Positions 42,957 to 54,602 of a stretch of DNA of 64,000 nucleotides are shown piece after piece; the first letter of the stretch is position 1, and each line of letters starts with the position of its first letter. The notes beneath the pieces are model-generated. The model had not been told where the DNA came from. It worked only from the letters and a program-made list of their open reading frames with translations, and searched no databases. The DNA is from Suillus spraguei. Taxonomy: Eukaryota > Basidiomycota > Agaricomycetes > Boletales > Suillaceae. The stretch covers positions 310,001-374,000 of the forward strand of contig JABCPU010000013.1 of the NCBI GenBank assembly GCA_016800925.1, in the 5' to 3' direction. The position numbers and the translations under genes were made by a program.

Positions 42957-45084
42957 ATGTCAGACTTTCTCACAGGTAGGCTTGAAGTAATTCTTGCCGC
43001 CTTCGCCATCAGCTTGGCGCTCAAAAGTTACTTTACCAAACCGAAGCTGCCTCATAGTAGTAAATTGCCACCAGGTCCACCTTTACTTCCAATCTTAGGC
43101 AGTGCACTCGCAATTGATGTAACTGCTCCTTGGCTTACCTATAAGGCATGGGGCAACAAATACGGCAAGTGGCCCTACACATTGCAGCTTATCATTACTA
43201 ACGTTTCCTAGGCCACGTGGTATATACTCAGCTTTTTGGTCAGGACAACATCGTCATCAACTCTGAGCGAGTTGCCAGGGACCTACTTGAACACCGCTCA
43301 CACAACTACTCTGACCGACCAAATATCTCAACCAATGAATTGTATGAATCATTCGATTTCTCGACTATTCTTGTTGATCGATCATGATTTCCCAGATTTG
43401 GCATCGACTATACTACCGCCTTTATGCGATACAGTAGTAGGTGGCGGCTTCACCGCAAAATTCTTCACCAGACCTTCCGACAAGATGCAGTCCCCCGTTT
43501 TCGGCCCATGCAAGTAGCAAAAAGTTATGACCTTGTATTGAACCTCCTGGAAGACCCTCTGAACTTCTTGGAATATCTTGAAGTGTGAGTGGATTTCTAT
43601 TTACCGAGTGACTATGTATTCAAACACTCCTTCAGCCATTCAGGTTCAGTCATCATGTCTGCTGTGTACTCGTATGATGCAGCACGACGTCATGACTACA
43701 TGATTAAGCGCGCAACCATGGCCCTGGAAATCATACTGAAAGAGATGAGACCGGAGGTAGCTGCTGTTTTTAGTGCCTTCCCTTTCCGTATGCTCGCCTT
43801 TTCATCATGCACAGCAGTTTCTTACCGTCTAATTTGCAGTTCTTCGTCTCCCCTCTTGGCTCCCTGGTATGCGCCTAAAGAGAATTTCACCTTTAGCCAA
43901 GGAATTGGCCATAGAAAACTTGGAAAATCCATTTGCGCACACGGAGCGTGGTCTGGTAAGTGCAATATTTCGCGCAATGTTTCGTTGCTCAAGTTCTTTT
44001 CAGGCTACAGGATCCATTTCTTCTTGCATGGTCGCTGACCATTTGCTGATGCTTGATGACAACTGCAGCGATTCTGCTTGGCGGAAGAAAGCAGTAAAGG
44101 AATCTGCAGCAACTGCTTTCGGGGGTGAGCAAATACCTTTTAGTCGTGAATTTGTCAAGTTGAACGAGACTGTCTCTGACCAGCTGGTACTGAGACGGTA
44201 GGCCGAAAGCAGCGGCCAGTGATTTGATCCTATGCTGACAAGTACTAGACAGCCGCTGTGTTGATGAATTTCATACTAGTGATGATTCTCTACCCAGATG
44301 TACAGCACAAGGCGCATAAACTTGTTGATAGTGTAGTCGGCTCAAAGAGACTACCGACATTCCACGATCGTCCATCCTTGCCCTACATTGATGCGATTTT
44401 ACGGGAGTGCTTGCGGTGGCGCCCAGTGTTCCCTCTTTGTGCGTCGCTCACCTCAGCACAACGCAACTGAATCATTGATCCATTACAGCAATCGTGCATG
44501 CTGCTGTCGAAAGTGATGTTTACGAAGGTTATTATATACCCAAAGGTATGGAAGTTTCTTCTCATCCTGGAATCCATGTTCATTCGCTGCACAGGTGCCG
44601 TAGTTACCCCGAATGTTTGGTACGAACATCATTTATTCTGTGGTTTGCAACCTACATAATCCCTCAGGGCGATGTGCCACAACGAAGATAAATATGCAAA
44701 TCCGTCCGAATTCAATCCTGACCGTTTCCTGAACCCAGACGGGACTTTGACGGACGATACTGTGAGTTTCGTGTGGGGATTTGGGCGACGGATATGCCCT
44801 GGTCGCCACCTCGCCGAATCTTCTATATGGTCTGCTATGGTCTGCATGCTTGCAGTTTTCAACTTTTCCAAGCCTCAAGACGAGGCTGGTAGAGATATTG
44901 AGGTCAAGCCAGAGTGGCATGGAGGGCTTACAGTGTACGTGACGTTTAATAGGACTTCTCTGGAGAAGAAGCTTACTGATTTCTGGGTGTTAGGCGACCT
45001 CTGCCATTCCCTTGCGGTATCACTCCACGGAATGCGGACATGGATATCGCGGCCTTGCAGCATTTGATCAAGGTGTCTGTTTAG
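42957..45084 (+). CDS. Cytochrome P450 monooxygenase
   Basis: This is a heme-thiolate monooxygenase anchored to the endoplasmic reticulum; the substrate is unknown. The ATG at 42957 gives MSDFLTGRLEVILAAFAISL (membrane anchor) and the proline hinge KLPPGPPLLPILGS. Landmarks are NYSDRPNIS, an intron-joined FGIDYTTAFMRYSSRWRLHR (C-helix WxxxR), the I-helix AGTETT encoded by a 14 nt micro-exon at 44184-44197, AILRECLRWRPVFPL (ExxR), and the heme loop FGRRICPGRHLA with the axial Cys. The natural end uses a donor GTACGT at about 44936 to join GGLTV to RPLPFPCGITPRN, stopping at 45084. All exons join in frame, so the gene seems intact. It resembles basidiomycete P450s annotated as O-methylsterigmatocystin oxidoreductase-like; that name should not be taken as function. 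Confidence 0.88.
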
Positions 45085-45367
45085 TCTGTTCTGTATCTGG
45101 CTGTACAAGCAGTAGCGAGCCCTGATCCCGTTGTACTACTTGTCTTTTTAGGAGGCAAAAAATTATCATCAGCAGTGATACGTGTTACGATGACAAATTT
45201 GAGCAAAAAGAAGTATAGCCCATAAGTACTGGCAGTTGTACAGTATTTTGAAGGTAATTGCCACCGAGCATGGAAGTAGTACGATTAAGGTACCAATTAA
45301 TAACGCGAAAGGCCGCACGCGGCAGAGCCCGCTACGGTCGATTTTTTCCGAGCCACAACGTGCATCA

Positions 45368-45388
45368 CTAGGGTTCGGCAATGCCGAA
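45368..45388 (-). repeat. Candidate Helitron 3' terminus (hairpin + CTAG)
   Basis: Read on the minus strand, a perfect TTCGGC-ATT-GCCGAA hairpin is followed by CC and CTAG, and the next base is T. A short hairpin a few bases before a terminal CTRR, with insertion before T, is the canonical Helitron 3' end. It lies between the P450 and the minus-strand Helitron genes, on the correct strand and side. Chance occurrence is possible because no second copy was available for comparison. Confidence 0.45.
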
Positions 45389-46315
45389 TTTGACCTTGCT
45401 TGTATAAGCAGATATAAGAACCAGACATTTTCTAGGTAGTACTGGCATTTATTTTAGCACTTGGCTCTCTAAATGGACGTGTCATGTTCTTCTTTTGACG
45501 TTCTGTTCTCTATTCTGGCTTCTGGTCTTCCGAACAGACTTCTACTCTTCGAAGTGTCATTTCCTTCTTTATTCGCGTGTGTTCTTTCTAATTAGGTCAG
45601 AATTTGCCTAAAACGGCGTTCTTCATGTGCGGCGCCGAGTCAGTCGGTCTTCAAAGGTATATAAGTTGACAGTGTGGGATCAGTCTCCTCTCTAACTTGC
45701 GATCCTCTCCTAGCTTCTCAGGCCTTGACCGTGGTCTTGCAAGCCCCGTAGTCGCAATGGAGGGATCAATCACCCTTCGAGCTGAACCTTTCATGACATC
45801 TGTTATTGTTGACATTGCCAGGATCATAGTGGCAATGTCTTCTTCTTGTACTATACCTGTTCATAAGTGGTGAGTTATAAACTTGACAGAATCTGCACAG
45901 CATGTAACTGAAACCTCCTCCAGAGCTGCATTTCACCATGGTAGCAAGGATCGTGTGTTTCAACAATGATCATGTTCAACGACAAAGAGACTCACATTTT
46001 ATTGATGTTTATTGATATTTATTATTGGCAGTTAGTCCGTCAGATTTCGTCGCATACCATATGACCATGCAAGCAAGGTGATTTGATTGTAACAGCTACA
46101 TATACGAGATCAACGAGATCAATTCAACCCAGACTTCATGAATCAAGTGCTACTGATACAAATATTGTAGAGATCAATGAGATCAACTCAATGTAGACTT
46201 CAAGTGCCATGAATATAAGTACAAGACAAGTTGCAATCCAGATGATCTGTGAGATGGAGGCAAGTGCTAGAATGAGATGGAGGCTGATGCTATAAATACA
46301 AAAATTGAGTTGCAG
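45389..46315. other. Non-coding stretch with short tandem-like repeats
   Basis: No supported gene. At about 46105-46225 a roughly 60 bp unit containing GAGATCAA, TCAACYCA and AGACTTCA is present twice with changes. A TATA-like TATATAAG at 45659 precedes a 38-codon frame at 45757, which I do not call. If the Helitron ends at 45368, this is its 3' non-coding part. Confidence 0.4.
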
Positions 46316-47710
46316 TTAGTCCATTTTCTCTTTCTCTTTTCCCTTCCCTCCTTTGTTCTTCTGTCCATTTGTGTGCTTGTTTTTTTTGGAGGGGCTGATG
46401 GCAACATCAAATGTAGAGAATCCGGCGATGGCAGAGTCATCTTTCGACATGTTAATGGACATCGTGGAAAACACTGTGATCATGCGTTCTTCGACAGGTT
46501 CGTCAGAAGGATCCAGGACCTTTATGGCTTGTACACCGAGCTGAAAAGTCTGAAATGGTTTGTCAGCAATTGTTTCGGACGACGCTGTTTGGTACGCATG
46601 CTGGTCGATTGGCCATTTTGCACCATATTGTATATGTGAGCGTCGCAGACGGCAAGAATGAGCGTTCTGGGCCTTAATTTTGAGTAAGTCTTGTGCATAG
46701 GGATGAGCTTGCCACCGTTCTCTGCTGAGTCATAAATGTTCAGCTGCTTTAGTTTGTTTTGTCGCAGTTGAAAATACGACCCGCAGTAGTCAGGCAGGAT
46801 CCTCGGGTTGTATAGTGCTCCTGGAGTAACTTTTATAGAATGAGTGGATTATGTGCAGGAGCATGAGGATGACGAATACCTTTATCCGGAGGAGGTGTTG
46901 GAATGTTCATGTTTGTGCTTGAGGTTGCCATTGAGCTCATGGATGCTGCCATGCTCTGCTGTTCTACCATACTGTCCTCAACGATCTTTCGTTTTGTTTG
47001 TCGAGGAGTGGCATTCTGGTTAGCATTGACGCCTTCTGGTTTCTGTGGGAGATGGTGAGTGGTAGTAAAAGAGTTTTTTTTTTTCTTACCTCATAGATGC
47101 ATTGCGATGTCAGCACAATAAGGTCTGCGTATTGGAGGTCATTGGCACTCTTGGTGATGCATGCATTTATTTTCGAACCCTGTTGAGTGTGTTAGTTGTC
47201 ATCTAGTGTTTTGTTTAGAACTGACTGTTGTTGCTCTCTTGCTTTCTTCGCTGACCCAGTCTTCGATCAATGTCAACTGATTCTCCCATATGTCTGTCAG
47301 ATTTGGGAAGCTTAGTGTGGGTTTGGAAATTGCCCATTTTCATTTGACTGTGTCTGAATTGCTTAACGGTATGTTCTCATTTTCAATGTCAGATCGTGTT
47401 TATAAGTAAGAAGACACAGAGTCACCTTTTTGGTAAAGTGAGTGCCTTTCGCAGAATGCTTTGTCCCGCATGTCGAAGTGGCAATTTGCCCAATAATGTT
47501 CGTCCTGAATGGGCAACCATCCTTAGTGTTCACGTATGACCAGCTGGTCCCACTGTAATTGTCTTGGATGGTCGTAGTCCAATTGATTCTAAAATCTGCT
47601 TCACCCAAGCCATCCTTCCCAAGGCTTATAATGGCGTCAGTGACACGGTCATATATACTGTCGGCAACACACTGTGAGAAGCACTTGACCTCGACACCAG
47701 GTGAGGACAT
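46316..47710 (-). CDS. Uncharacterised multi-exon protein, possible Helitron passenger
   Basis: I do not recognise a named family. The ATG at 47710 gives MSSPGVEVKCFSQCVADSIY, RINWTTTIQDNYSGTSWSYV and GCPFRTNIIGQIATSTC. Later exons on the same strand read FPNLTDIWENQLTLIEDWVS, KINACITKSANDLQYADLIV, then CGSYFQLRQNKLKQLNIYD and GKLIPMHKTYSKLRPRTLIL, and the last exon ends in a very basic KKNKHTNGQKNKGGKGKEKE tail with TAA at 46316. Roughly six exons are implied; two joins (near 47380 and 46575) are not settled. Reading frames are open and splice sites look normal, so the gene may be intact although the Helitron next to it is not. A similar block order is, as far as I remember, present in hypothetical proteins of other Agaricomycetes. 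Confidence 0.5.
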
Positions 47711-48168
47711 GGTGGTGGATTGGGTGATAGAATTAGGGGCTGACACACATTGAATCTTTCTTTAAATAAGTGGAGTTAAGGGTTCTGGGGGTATGATGCA
47801 CAGTAGGATGTGTTGTTGACAGATGCTCATATCATTGCTGACAAATGCTAATTTTGTCAGCAGTCAGGCAAGTGTGTCAGCTGTCAGGATGCTCTGTGTC
47901 ATTTGGTACGCCATAGAGGTGGTTGAGGTACCTCAGTGATCATCTCGTCATTTTCAATACTGACTGAGTTAGTCAGTTTCCTCTTCTTTCAATGAGGTGG
48001 TTGTTGGTCTGTCCCGGCTTGGGTGCCTGCTAAAGCAAGATTGTCGAGGTTGAGGATGATCTGTTGAACCCTATCTAGTTCATGCACTTGGTCTTGTTTG
48101 GTACATGCTAATGTTTTATTCTGTGTAACTAGGTGGTTCAATGTTGGTAGTTGTTGTTGTGCTAGTTC
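47711..48168. other. Spacer between unknown gene and Helitron helicase
   Basis: No gene is seen. The segment contains several copies of the word GTCAG/CTGAC and a perfect nine-base hairpin (GCTGACAAA..TTTGTCAGC, 47837-47861). It would contain the promoter of the unknown gene, which lies downstream on the minus strand. Confidence 0.45.
47837..47861. repeat. Perfect 9-bp inverted repeat
   Basis: GCTGACAAA and TTTGTCAGC flank a seven-base loop. It is not followed by a CTRR terminus on the minus strand, so it is a weak candidate for an internal Helitron end; it may be a regulatory hairpin of the neighbouring unknown gene. Confidence 0.4.
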
Positions 48169-49650
48169 TCATTCTTCGTTGGTTGCATGTGGCCATTCAA
48201 TTAACGTCTTCAGGTTTAATATGTCTAATTGAAGCATCTCACAGCGAATGTCTTGGGATGGGTGAGAACAAATTTTGCTGTAGTTGAATGGACGTAGGAT
48301 GAATAGGCTTTGAAGGGAAGTCACGTGTGATACCATCATGTATGGTCTTTTGGCTCCTCTACACCATTTCGAGCCAAGATCCATGATAACTTTCTCCAAT
48401 GTCTGTCCCTGGGACTTATGTGCAGTGATCACAAAACTTGGAAGAATGGGAACCTGGGTGCGTGTAATGCAGCATGTCTTTTTGCAATTAGGATGCGTAA
48501 ATCTTAGTTCCACGGAGTCTTCAATGATGGGTATGTCATGCGGATGTAGGTTTGGTAGTGCATCATCTGATGACTGATTGATTTCTACAATACAGGATCT
48601 CAGTACACATTGTTTTTCGTCATTGACTGTGTATCTCACTTTCTTCAGTATTCCAGTACTACCATTCACGATTCCACCTTCGACATCAAAATTTTGGGAC
48701 ACAAGGACTGGCATTCTGATCACTAGTGGAATCTTTCCTAGTCGCATGTTTGTTTTTCCCGAGTTCAAACACTGTAATTTGTTAATTAGATCCTTGTTGT
48801 GCAGCTGTTTTCCTTTATGTTTATCTGTGCAGTGGTACCAATGAAGGGTATGTCTTGTTCTTTGTGCAAATGCTGTCGTCATTCTAATGTTCAATTCATC
48901 TTTGCTTTCATTATCACAGACAATGATTGGTGCGTCTTTCCAATCGCAATCATCTGTATCTCTTGTGTTGGTGGTAATTACTCTCATTTGCAAAAGTTGA
49001 TAATCATCTATTGTACATTTTCCTTGGCATAGGCATGCAAGGGTTTCGACAAACCATTCATTTTCTGAACCTGATTGATGCATTATTTTCATCAATAGTA
49101 CCACAGTGTTTGTCAATAACCAGAGCAGTCTGCTGAAGATGCTTTTCTGTCCCTGTGTTGTTGCACAGTGTCTGAGGTCAAGGTGAGCATACAATTGTTT
49201 TCCGCTTACAGGCGAAAGCTGAGCAAAATCTCCAGTGAAGATGATATTTATTCCTCCGAACGGTGCAGTATTACCTTTGGCATCAACTAATGCATTGTGA
49301 ATCTTACAGAGAAAATTGCAGCTTATCATAGATACTTCATTGATGAACAGGTAGTCAATACCTTCCCACATCGTAGTAAGGTCTCATTTTGTTTTAGTAT
49401 TTGCTGATGATGTATGTCTTTGATTTAACAGGAGAGATGCGTGCAGAGTCATGCCTGAGATGTTTTGCACGGCCACTCCCATATATGAGGCAAGTCTGAA
49501 TTGTTGTTCTTGGTTCCGTCTGATGGAGAAATCTTTTAAAGCATTGATGATTCGAGATTTGCTGGTTCCAGCAGGTCCTCCAATGAACATTCTCAGAGGT
49601 TCGGGCTTGTTCACTTGACTGTGTTCTGCTATTATTCTGAATGCTCTTCA
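48169..49650 (-). pseudogene. Helitron PIF1-type helicase domain (broken)
   Basis: This is the C-terminal superfamily 1 helicase of a Helitron rolling-circle transposase. Walker A reads MFIGGPAGTSKSRIINALK near 49570-49595, with Ser where the family has Gly. Further motifs are ASYMGVAVQNISGMTLHASL, DYLFINEVSMIS (Walker B, with Asn for Asp), GINIIFTGDFAQLSPVSG, VLVSQNFDVEGGIVNGSTGI, PSFVITAHKSQGQTLEKVI and YMMVSHVTSLQSLFIL. Two in-frame TGA codons break it, one before AFRIIAEHSQ near 49650 and one before DLTTMWEGI near 49385. The order of motifs is complete, so it is a full-length but inactivated domain. Confidence 0.85.
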
Positions 49651-50814
49651 TTGTTCATTGTTTAGTGACCATTCTTGGGCGAATCGTTCAATATTCACGT
49701 CACGGAATTCATCAATTGGATGTGTATGGCTCTGGATATTTGGAGCAAGGCTCTCATGTGTTTCTGATGGTCTCATCTGTAGTGTTTCAATCGTTGTTGA
49801 TGGTCCATTGTAATTGATAGGTAAGTGTGATTTTGAGGTATCTTTCACTGCTTGGTTTTGCTTCCATTTTGTCCGTCTTTTCTCATAGCAGTCTCGCCAT
49901 TCATTCTCTTGCTCCATATTTTGAATCATTTCTTCATATATCTGACTGCCATTTTCACACAGGTCTGTACTAGCATTCGCAGGATTCGACACATGTGAGA
50001 GACTGTCGAAGAACTGGCACGAGTCCATATGTTGAAGGCAGCAGATCAGATCATTGTTAATTGTTTCTTTGTGCATTGAACAGCAGGAGTCCATTGATTC
50101 AAGATGAGTGAGTATATCTTCATTGGTATTGTCTGTGAATATATCATCTTCATTAAAACCATGATTGTAGTTTGCTATTTCAGTCAAGATTCCTGCCAGT
50201 TTATGTTGAACTCGACGGTTCGTGAAATGATCATCTCGGCTGTCCTTACATTCGTGCAATATTTGCATATTGTTCAATATAGAAATAACCTTCTCATCAC
50301 ATGTGCGTCTGAATGTCTCAAAGCTCTCAGCCCATGATTGTGATGTATGTTTAAGGTCAGTTATAGATCTCCAGGGTTTAAAAAGAATGAGCATCAGACA
50401 ACAGTACTTGGGATAGATGGATTCTTGGTCTCTGTGAGGCATCTTTGAACCCATTGGAACAGGTATGAGTCGATTTTCCCATTGTCTCACTCACTGAAAA
50501 TGTGTGCGCATTCATAATGTCCAGCCTGTAATTCTGCAAAGGGCGTGTTTTGGCGGAAGAATGAAGAATTTCCTCTGCTGAAAGAAACAGGTATGGTCGC
50601 TCACTTCAATGTCTTCTGAATCTTCTAAGGTATCATCAGTAAGCTCATCTTCATTATCAACATCATCATCACAGTATGATTCATTGTCGTTTGTACACTG
50701 AGTTGTTGTTTTCTTATTGTTATTTTTCTTGTTATTTTTCACTTTGTCCACCTGAGCTATGAAGTCCCATACACATATATTATTGAACTTTTCGTGTTGA
50801 TGCAAATAGTCCAT
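49648..50814 (-). pseudogene. Helitron transposase middle region (linker)
   Basis: Minus-strand frames continue from the Rep domain through DYLHQHEKFNNICVWDFIAQ, an acidic stretch (DDVDNEDELTDDTLEDSEDI), then RQWENRLIPVPMGSKMPHRD and a 200-residue charged linker to FAQEWSLNNEQ, after which the helicase begins. The stop at about 50512 between the two frames is another break. The segment has no catalytic motifs but its order between Rep and helicase is typical. Confidence 0.7.
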
Positions 50815-52334
50815 AACCTGCGCAACTTTGGGTACAAGATTTCCAAAGTTATCACTACTGATTCTGATTTCATCATTTTGAAGTTGTTCAACATAGACTT
50901 GTCATCATCAAGGGTTCCTTCAACTGGCCTATCCTCCAATTCCTTGTCATGCTTATCTAAATTTTCTTCAGTATCATCATGATGATCGTGAGTGGTTCTC
51001 AATGTGATATCATCAGTCATAGATGTTTGATTACATTCAGGACTTGGACTACATTTTTCAACAAAGGATTCAAAGTTTGTCCAATACAAGCTGCGGTACT
51101 CATGACTTGTGAAGTGGTCTTCGAAATCCATCAAGTATGGACACACTTGCTGTGCAGATAGTTCTTGGTGAGAAATCATCGAGTGAGCACATTTTTGTGG
51201 CATTTTCTTTGCTCGTAATTTGTAATCATCATCGTTTGAATCATACACCTCTAATTTGTGGACTGCTGTTTCCATTGCAGCCAATGCAATGTGAGTTTTC
51301 AACTGCGACTTCGTGATGTAGTCAGTAATATAATACAATATTGCTTTTGCAGCTGGCCCCGAACCAATGAACTTAATATCTGTGTTGCACCTCATAGCTT
51401 CCAGTATGCTTGCATTAAAATGGTTGACTAGACCGTCCAAACACTTTAAAGTTATCTCTCCTGTATTTGGATCAGTCAGGCTTATTGGATGTACATTTTT
51501 CTCATCTGGGTCAAAGCAACATTCCTTTGGTTCCGGTGGGCCCCTCCAATATTTCCAGCATGTTTTTGAATGCCTGTGAGTCTGGCATTTTTTGGCCAGG
51601 AGATGTGCGTCTTTCTTCTGCATTGTGTCTAACAAGTCATCCTCAGTGTTCTGAAAATTCACTCCTTGAGTCGAACACAGATGAAATATTTGATTCGGTA
51701 TTGACATGTCTTCTTCTGGGAGTTCAGGGATGCATGTCGAGATGGTATCTTCTAGGTATCAGAGAAGACGCTCTTTAAAGATCTGTTCCTCACTTTGTAA
51801 TATTTGATCCTTGATCTCATTGGGATTGAGTGCGCCTTCAAGCCATATCAGCATATGACAGTGCAGTGTACCTCTGCCTTGAGCTTCACACATCCATAAT
51901 ATGCGTTGACAGTACCGAGTATGCCTTCATGAAGGTCTGTGCCCTTACGTTCGAATCACAAAAGACATTTGATGAATGCTTTCATGTAAGTATTGAAAAA
52001 TTTGCTGGACGGCCGGATTTTGGGCTATGAAGATAGACTGATCGTGGAATTTCGGTACTTCCTCTGGTAGCAGATTGTCAACATCTATTTCAGCACCAGC
52101 AAGGAATTTAATGAGCAGATTATATACATCTGTGGGATTGATGGTGACATAGAAACTTGGCAAGCCTTGCTCACTCATAAGACCACGGATTTCGTTTTGC
52201 ATATTCCTTCTTGCATGCGCAGATCCTGGTACTTGTGAAGTTATTACTTGTACTTCTTTCATTAAATGCAACACACATTGCTCATCTTCGTTATTTGCAG
52301 AAACAGTGTCCCCTCGAGCTACATGTTCCATCAC
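50757..52334 (-). pseudogene. Helitron Rep (HUH endonuclease) domain, broken
   Basis: This is the rolling-circle replication initiator domain. Readable parts are GSAHARRNMQNEIRGLMSEQ, LPSFYVTINPTDVYN, then after frame breaks the HUH motif GRGTLHCHMLIWLEG near 51870, and the catalytic tyrosine region AILYYITDYITKSQ near 51330 with two Tyr separated by three residues. A frameshift near 52000 and TGA codons near 51958 and 51766 interrupt it, and another frameshift near 52334 separates it from the upstream domain. HUH and Tyr residues themselves are preserved, but the reading frame is lost. Confidence 0.83.
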
Positions 52335-53740
52335 ACAGTGAACAGCCCAGGGTAAACAGCAGCAAGATTAGTAGCTACAGTTGGGAAGGAATCCCGCTTC
52401 ACTTTCAAAGATGTATGTAATAAGATCTTGTGCCACTGTAAAATGTTAAATGCTGTGAACAGAAATGAATAATGTTCTTGAAAACGACGATCTGTGAGAT
52501 TAAAAAGATGTTTGACGTGTCTCTTGATTGACAAGGGTTCAGTACGCAGGTGGTCCTCAAATCCTCCCAGACCAAATGGAAAAAATGTAGGATAAATCAT
52601 CAGAAAAAGGTCCAGATCGAAGAACTCGTTGACAGGCACAGTATCATGAGGAATTTGAACATATCCACTGCCCTTATTCTTGATATGACACACTGCTGCT
52701 GCGTGCAATTCATTTGCAGATGCATTTCCATCGACATCGGTAACTACAACATTCTCGAAATTAATTTGCAATTCAGCAGCGTGCAATGAATCATCATGAT
52801 TAGACAATGAGGTTTCATAATCATGCACATCAGACAAATCCTCCAATTGCACTGAATCATTTGCATCATATTTTGATGTCAAGGAATCCCGAGCGTCATT
52901 GGGAAGAATATGATTGACATGAAAGGGCATCAACATTTTTTCATCCATAGAATTTAGCACATCGAAATCAATGGTGATGTCCTTATACAGGCGGTTGTGT
53001 TTTTTTAACCATACTAATGCTGCTTGAACTTTCTCCCTGCGAGCTATCAAAGGCTTGGCCTTTTCTTCAAGCCATGCACGAGACAGAGGACACAAGCCTA
53101 CAAAAATAATGCAGAGCGGAGTAATAATGTCAGCCACCAATGGAGGTAAGACATTTGCAATACCTTGCAGGCATTGAGGATATACAATTATATGGCCCTT
53201 GATCCCACACTGATTGGTGGAAAGTTGCAGATCTTGGTTTTCTTCCTTCAACTGAACAATCCAACACTTTGCACGACAACAAGCGATCATCGCTTCCTCA
53301 ATGACTGTCAGATCTTTCAATTTGTCAGGTACATCTCCCAAAAAAGTTTGATCTGCGAGACTCAATGCAGGACGTTTGCCCTTCTTCAATTTTCTATTGC
53401 AGACATTACATAAAGACAGCTGGAAGTCATCTGCACTGATTTGTTTCACTCCACATGGATCAAGCATCAAATCATGAAGCGGACCATTAGAATCTGCAAA
53501 TGGCAATGGAGGAAGAGGACAGTCCTGGTCAAAATAATTATTTGTCATATGCTGATCGTTTTGACAATCAGGTCTATGCAAAAGAAAAGAATTAGGAAGG
53601 TTCACTACAGATGTTATTGTCTGTTCAGAACACAAAACATTTTCAGCACAAGACGCACAGGTAAATGTGGCCAACTTTTCTGAAGAAGTCTCATCCCTAA
53701 ACATCTGCACCAGACGACACTTCAATTGTGAGGATGGCAT
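52331..53740 (-). pseudogene. Helitron DUF6570-like N-terminal domain
   Basis: A 469-codon minus-strand frame with Cys pairs (CASCAENVLC, CNVCNRKLKKGK) and the blocks LTVIEEAMIACCRAKCWIVQ, VYPQCLQGIANVLPPLVADI, VALVWLKKHNRLYKDI-type sequence and FFDLDLFLMIYPTFFPFG. This order is characteristic of the N-terminal DUF6570 region that precedes the Rep domain in fungal Helitrons. It ends at a stop after YPGLFTV, where the Rep domain resumes in another frame. Confidence 0.78.
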
Positions 53741-53761
53741 CTGAGGTCATTCACAAGAAAG

Positions 53762-54600
53762 CTAATGATGACAATTTTCGCGATCATGTAGTTGCACTTG
53801 GGTCTGAATTTGTGCAAATGATTTCGACTTGGCTTTCTGCAGTCTTTTGATATGATTCTTTAGCGTGCGCCGAAGCTGTCCTGTTTTCGAACTGACTTCA
53901 AAACTGACACCATTGGTTTTCAATAAGCGTTCTAAAGGTCGTCGTTTCGTTGTTTTCAATATAGAGGTCAAAAAAGCTATCCTCACCGAAAGCACGGCCT
54001 GATTATCATTATAAGACATGTCAAGACCTCGACACACAGATTTGCATCTGTCAAATAATCACGATGAAGGAGATCCACAAAAACCTGTACCTACGTGTTG
54101 AGATATAGCTTGTCGTAGATCTTCCATAGATATGTTTGAGGATACACGAAGGCCATGAGCAACTGCCAATTCCCTCAAAGCTGTTATCAATAATGTTTCA
54201 TAACCACGAAAAAAATTATGTACAGTATCATCAAAAGAACCCACTTGGGTAACTGAAGAAGAACCCGCTTGGGTAGCTATACAAGATCCCACTTGGGTAG
54301 CTGAAACTTTTGTTTGGTCTCTAACAACAGAAGATGACAGAGAGCAGATATTATCTACAAACAGTCACTCAGACATTTGAAATGATTTTAGACACTAATA
54401 CACATACCTTCAAGCTGCAAATTCCAACTATGACCACCACAAAGTCGACCGACATCCATTTCTGAAGGCCTTTGAAGCTGAGAACCATCATACTGTGCAT
54501 TGACAGACAAGATCCAATCATGACCGAGCTCGACATCACATCCACTCAGATAGATGGGTCGAAAGATCTGTTGGGAATTGTACCATCCATCAATGGTAGG
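53762..54600 (-). pseudogene. Helitron N-terminal region with SAP-like motif
   Basis: From about 54600 the minus strand reads PTIDGWYNSQQIFRPIYLSG and DWILSVNAQYDGSQLQRPSE, then MDVGRLCGGHSWNLQLE (Met at 54459). A 53 bp intron follows. The next exon has three imperfect copies of ATQVGS and a SAP-like helix LRELAVAHGLRVSSNIS. The last part (MCRGLDMSYNDNQAVLSVRI) is Lys-rich and stops at 53762. The exon at 54600 is cut by the Tc1 insertion and appears to continue beyond it at 56221-56245. Confidence 0.6.
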
Positions 54601-54602
54601 TA

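Noticed and set aside
45757..45873. 38-codon frame after a TATA-like box, considered as a pheromone-precursor-like gene
   Set aside because: It has no C-terminal CaaX prenylation motif, no family match and no convincing splice continuation.
46105..46225. GAGATCAA-rich repeats considered as a CRISPR-like array
   Set aside because: Only two imperfect units without regular spacers, in a eukaryotic genome.
47837..47861. Hairpin considered as the Helitron 3' end
   Set aside because: On the minus strand it is not followed within 15 bases by CTRR; the hairpin-CTAG at 45368 fits better.
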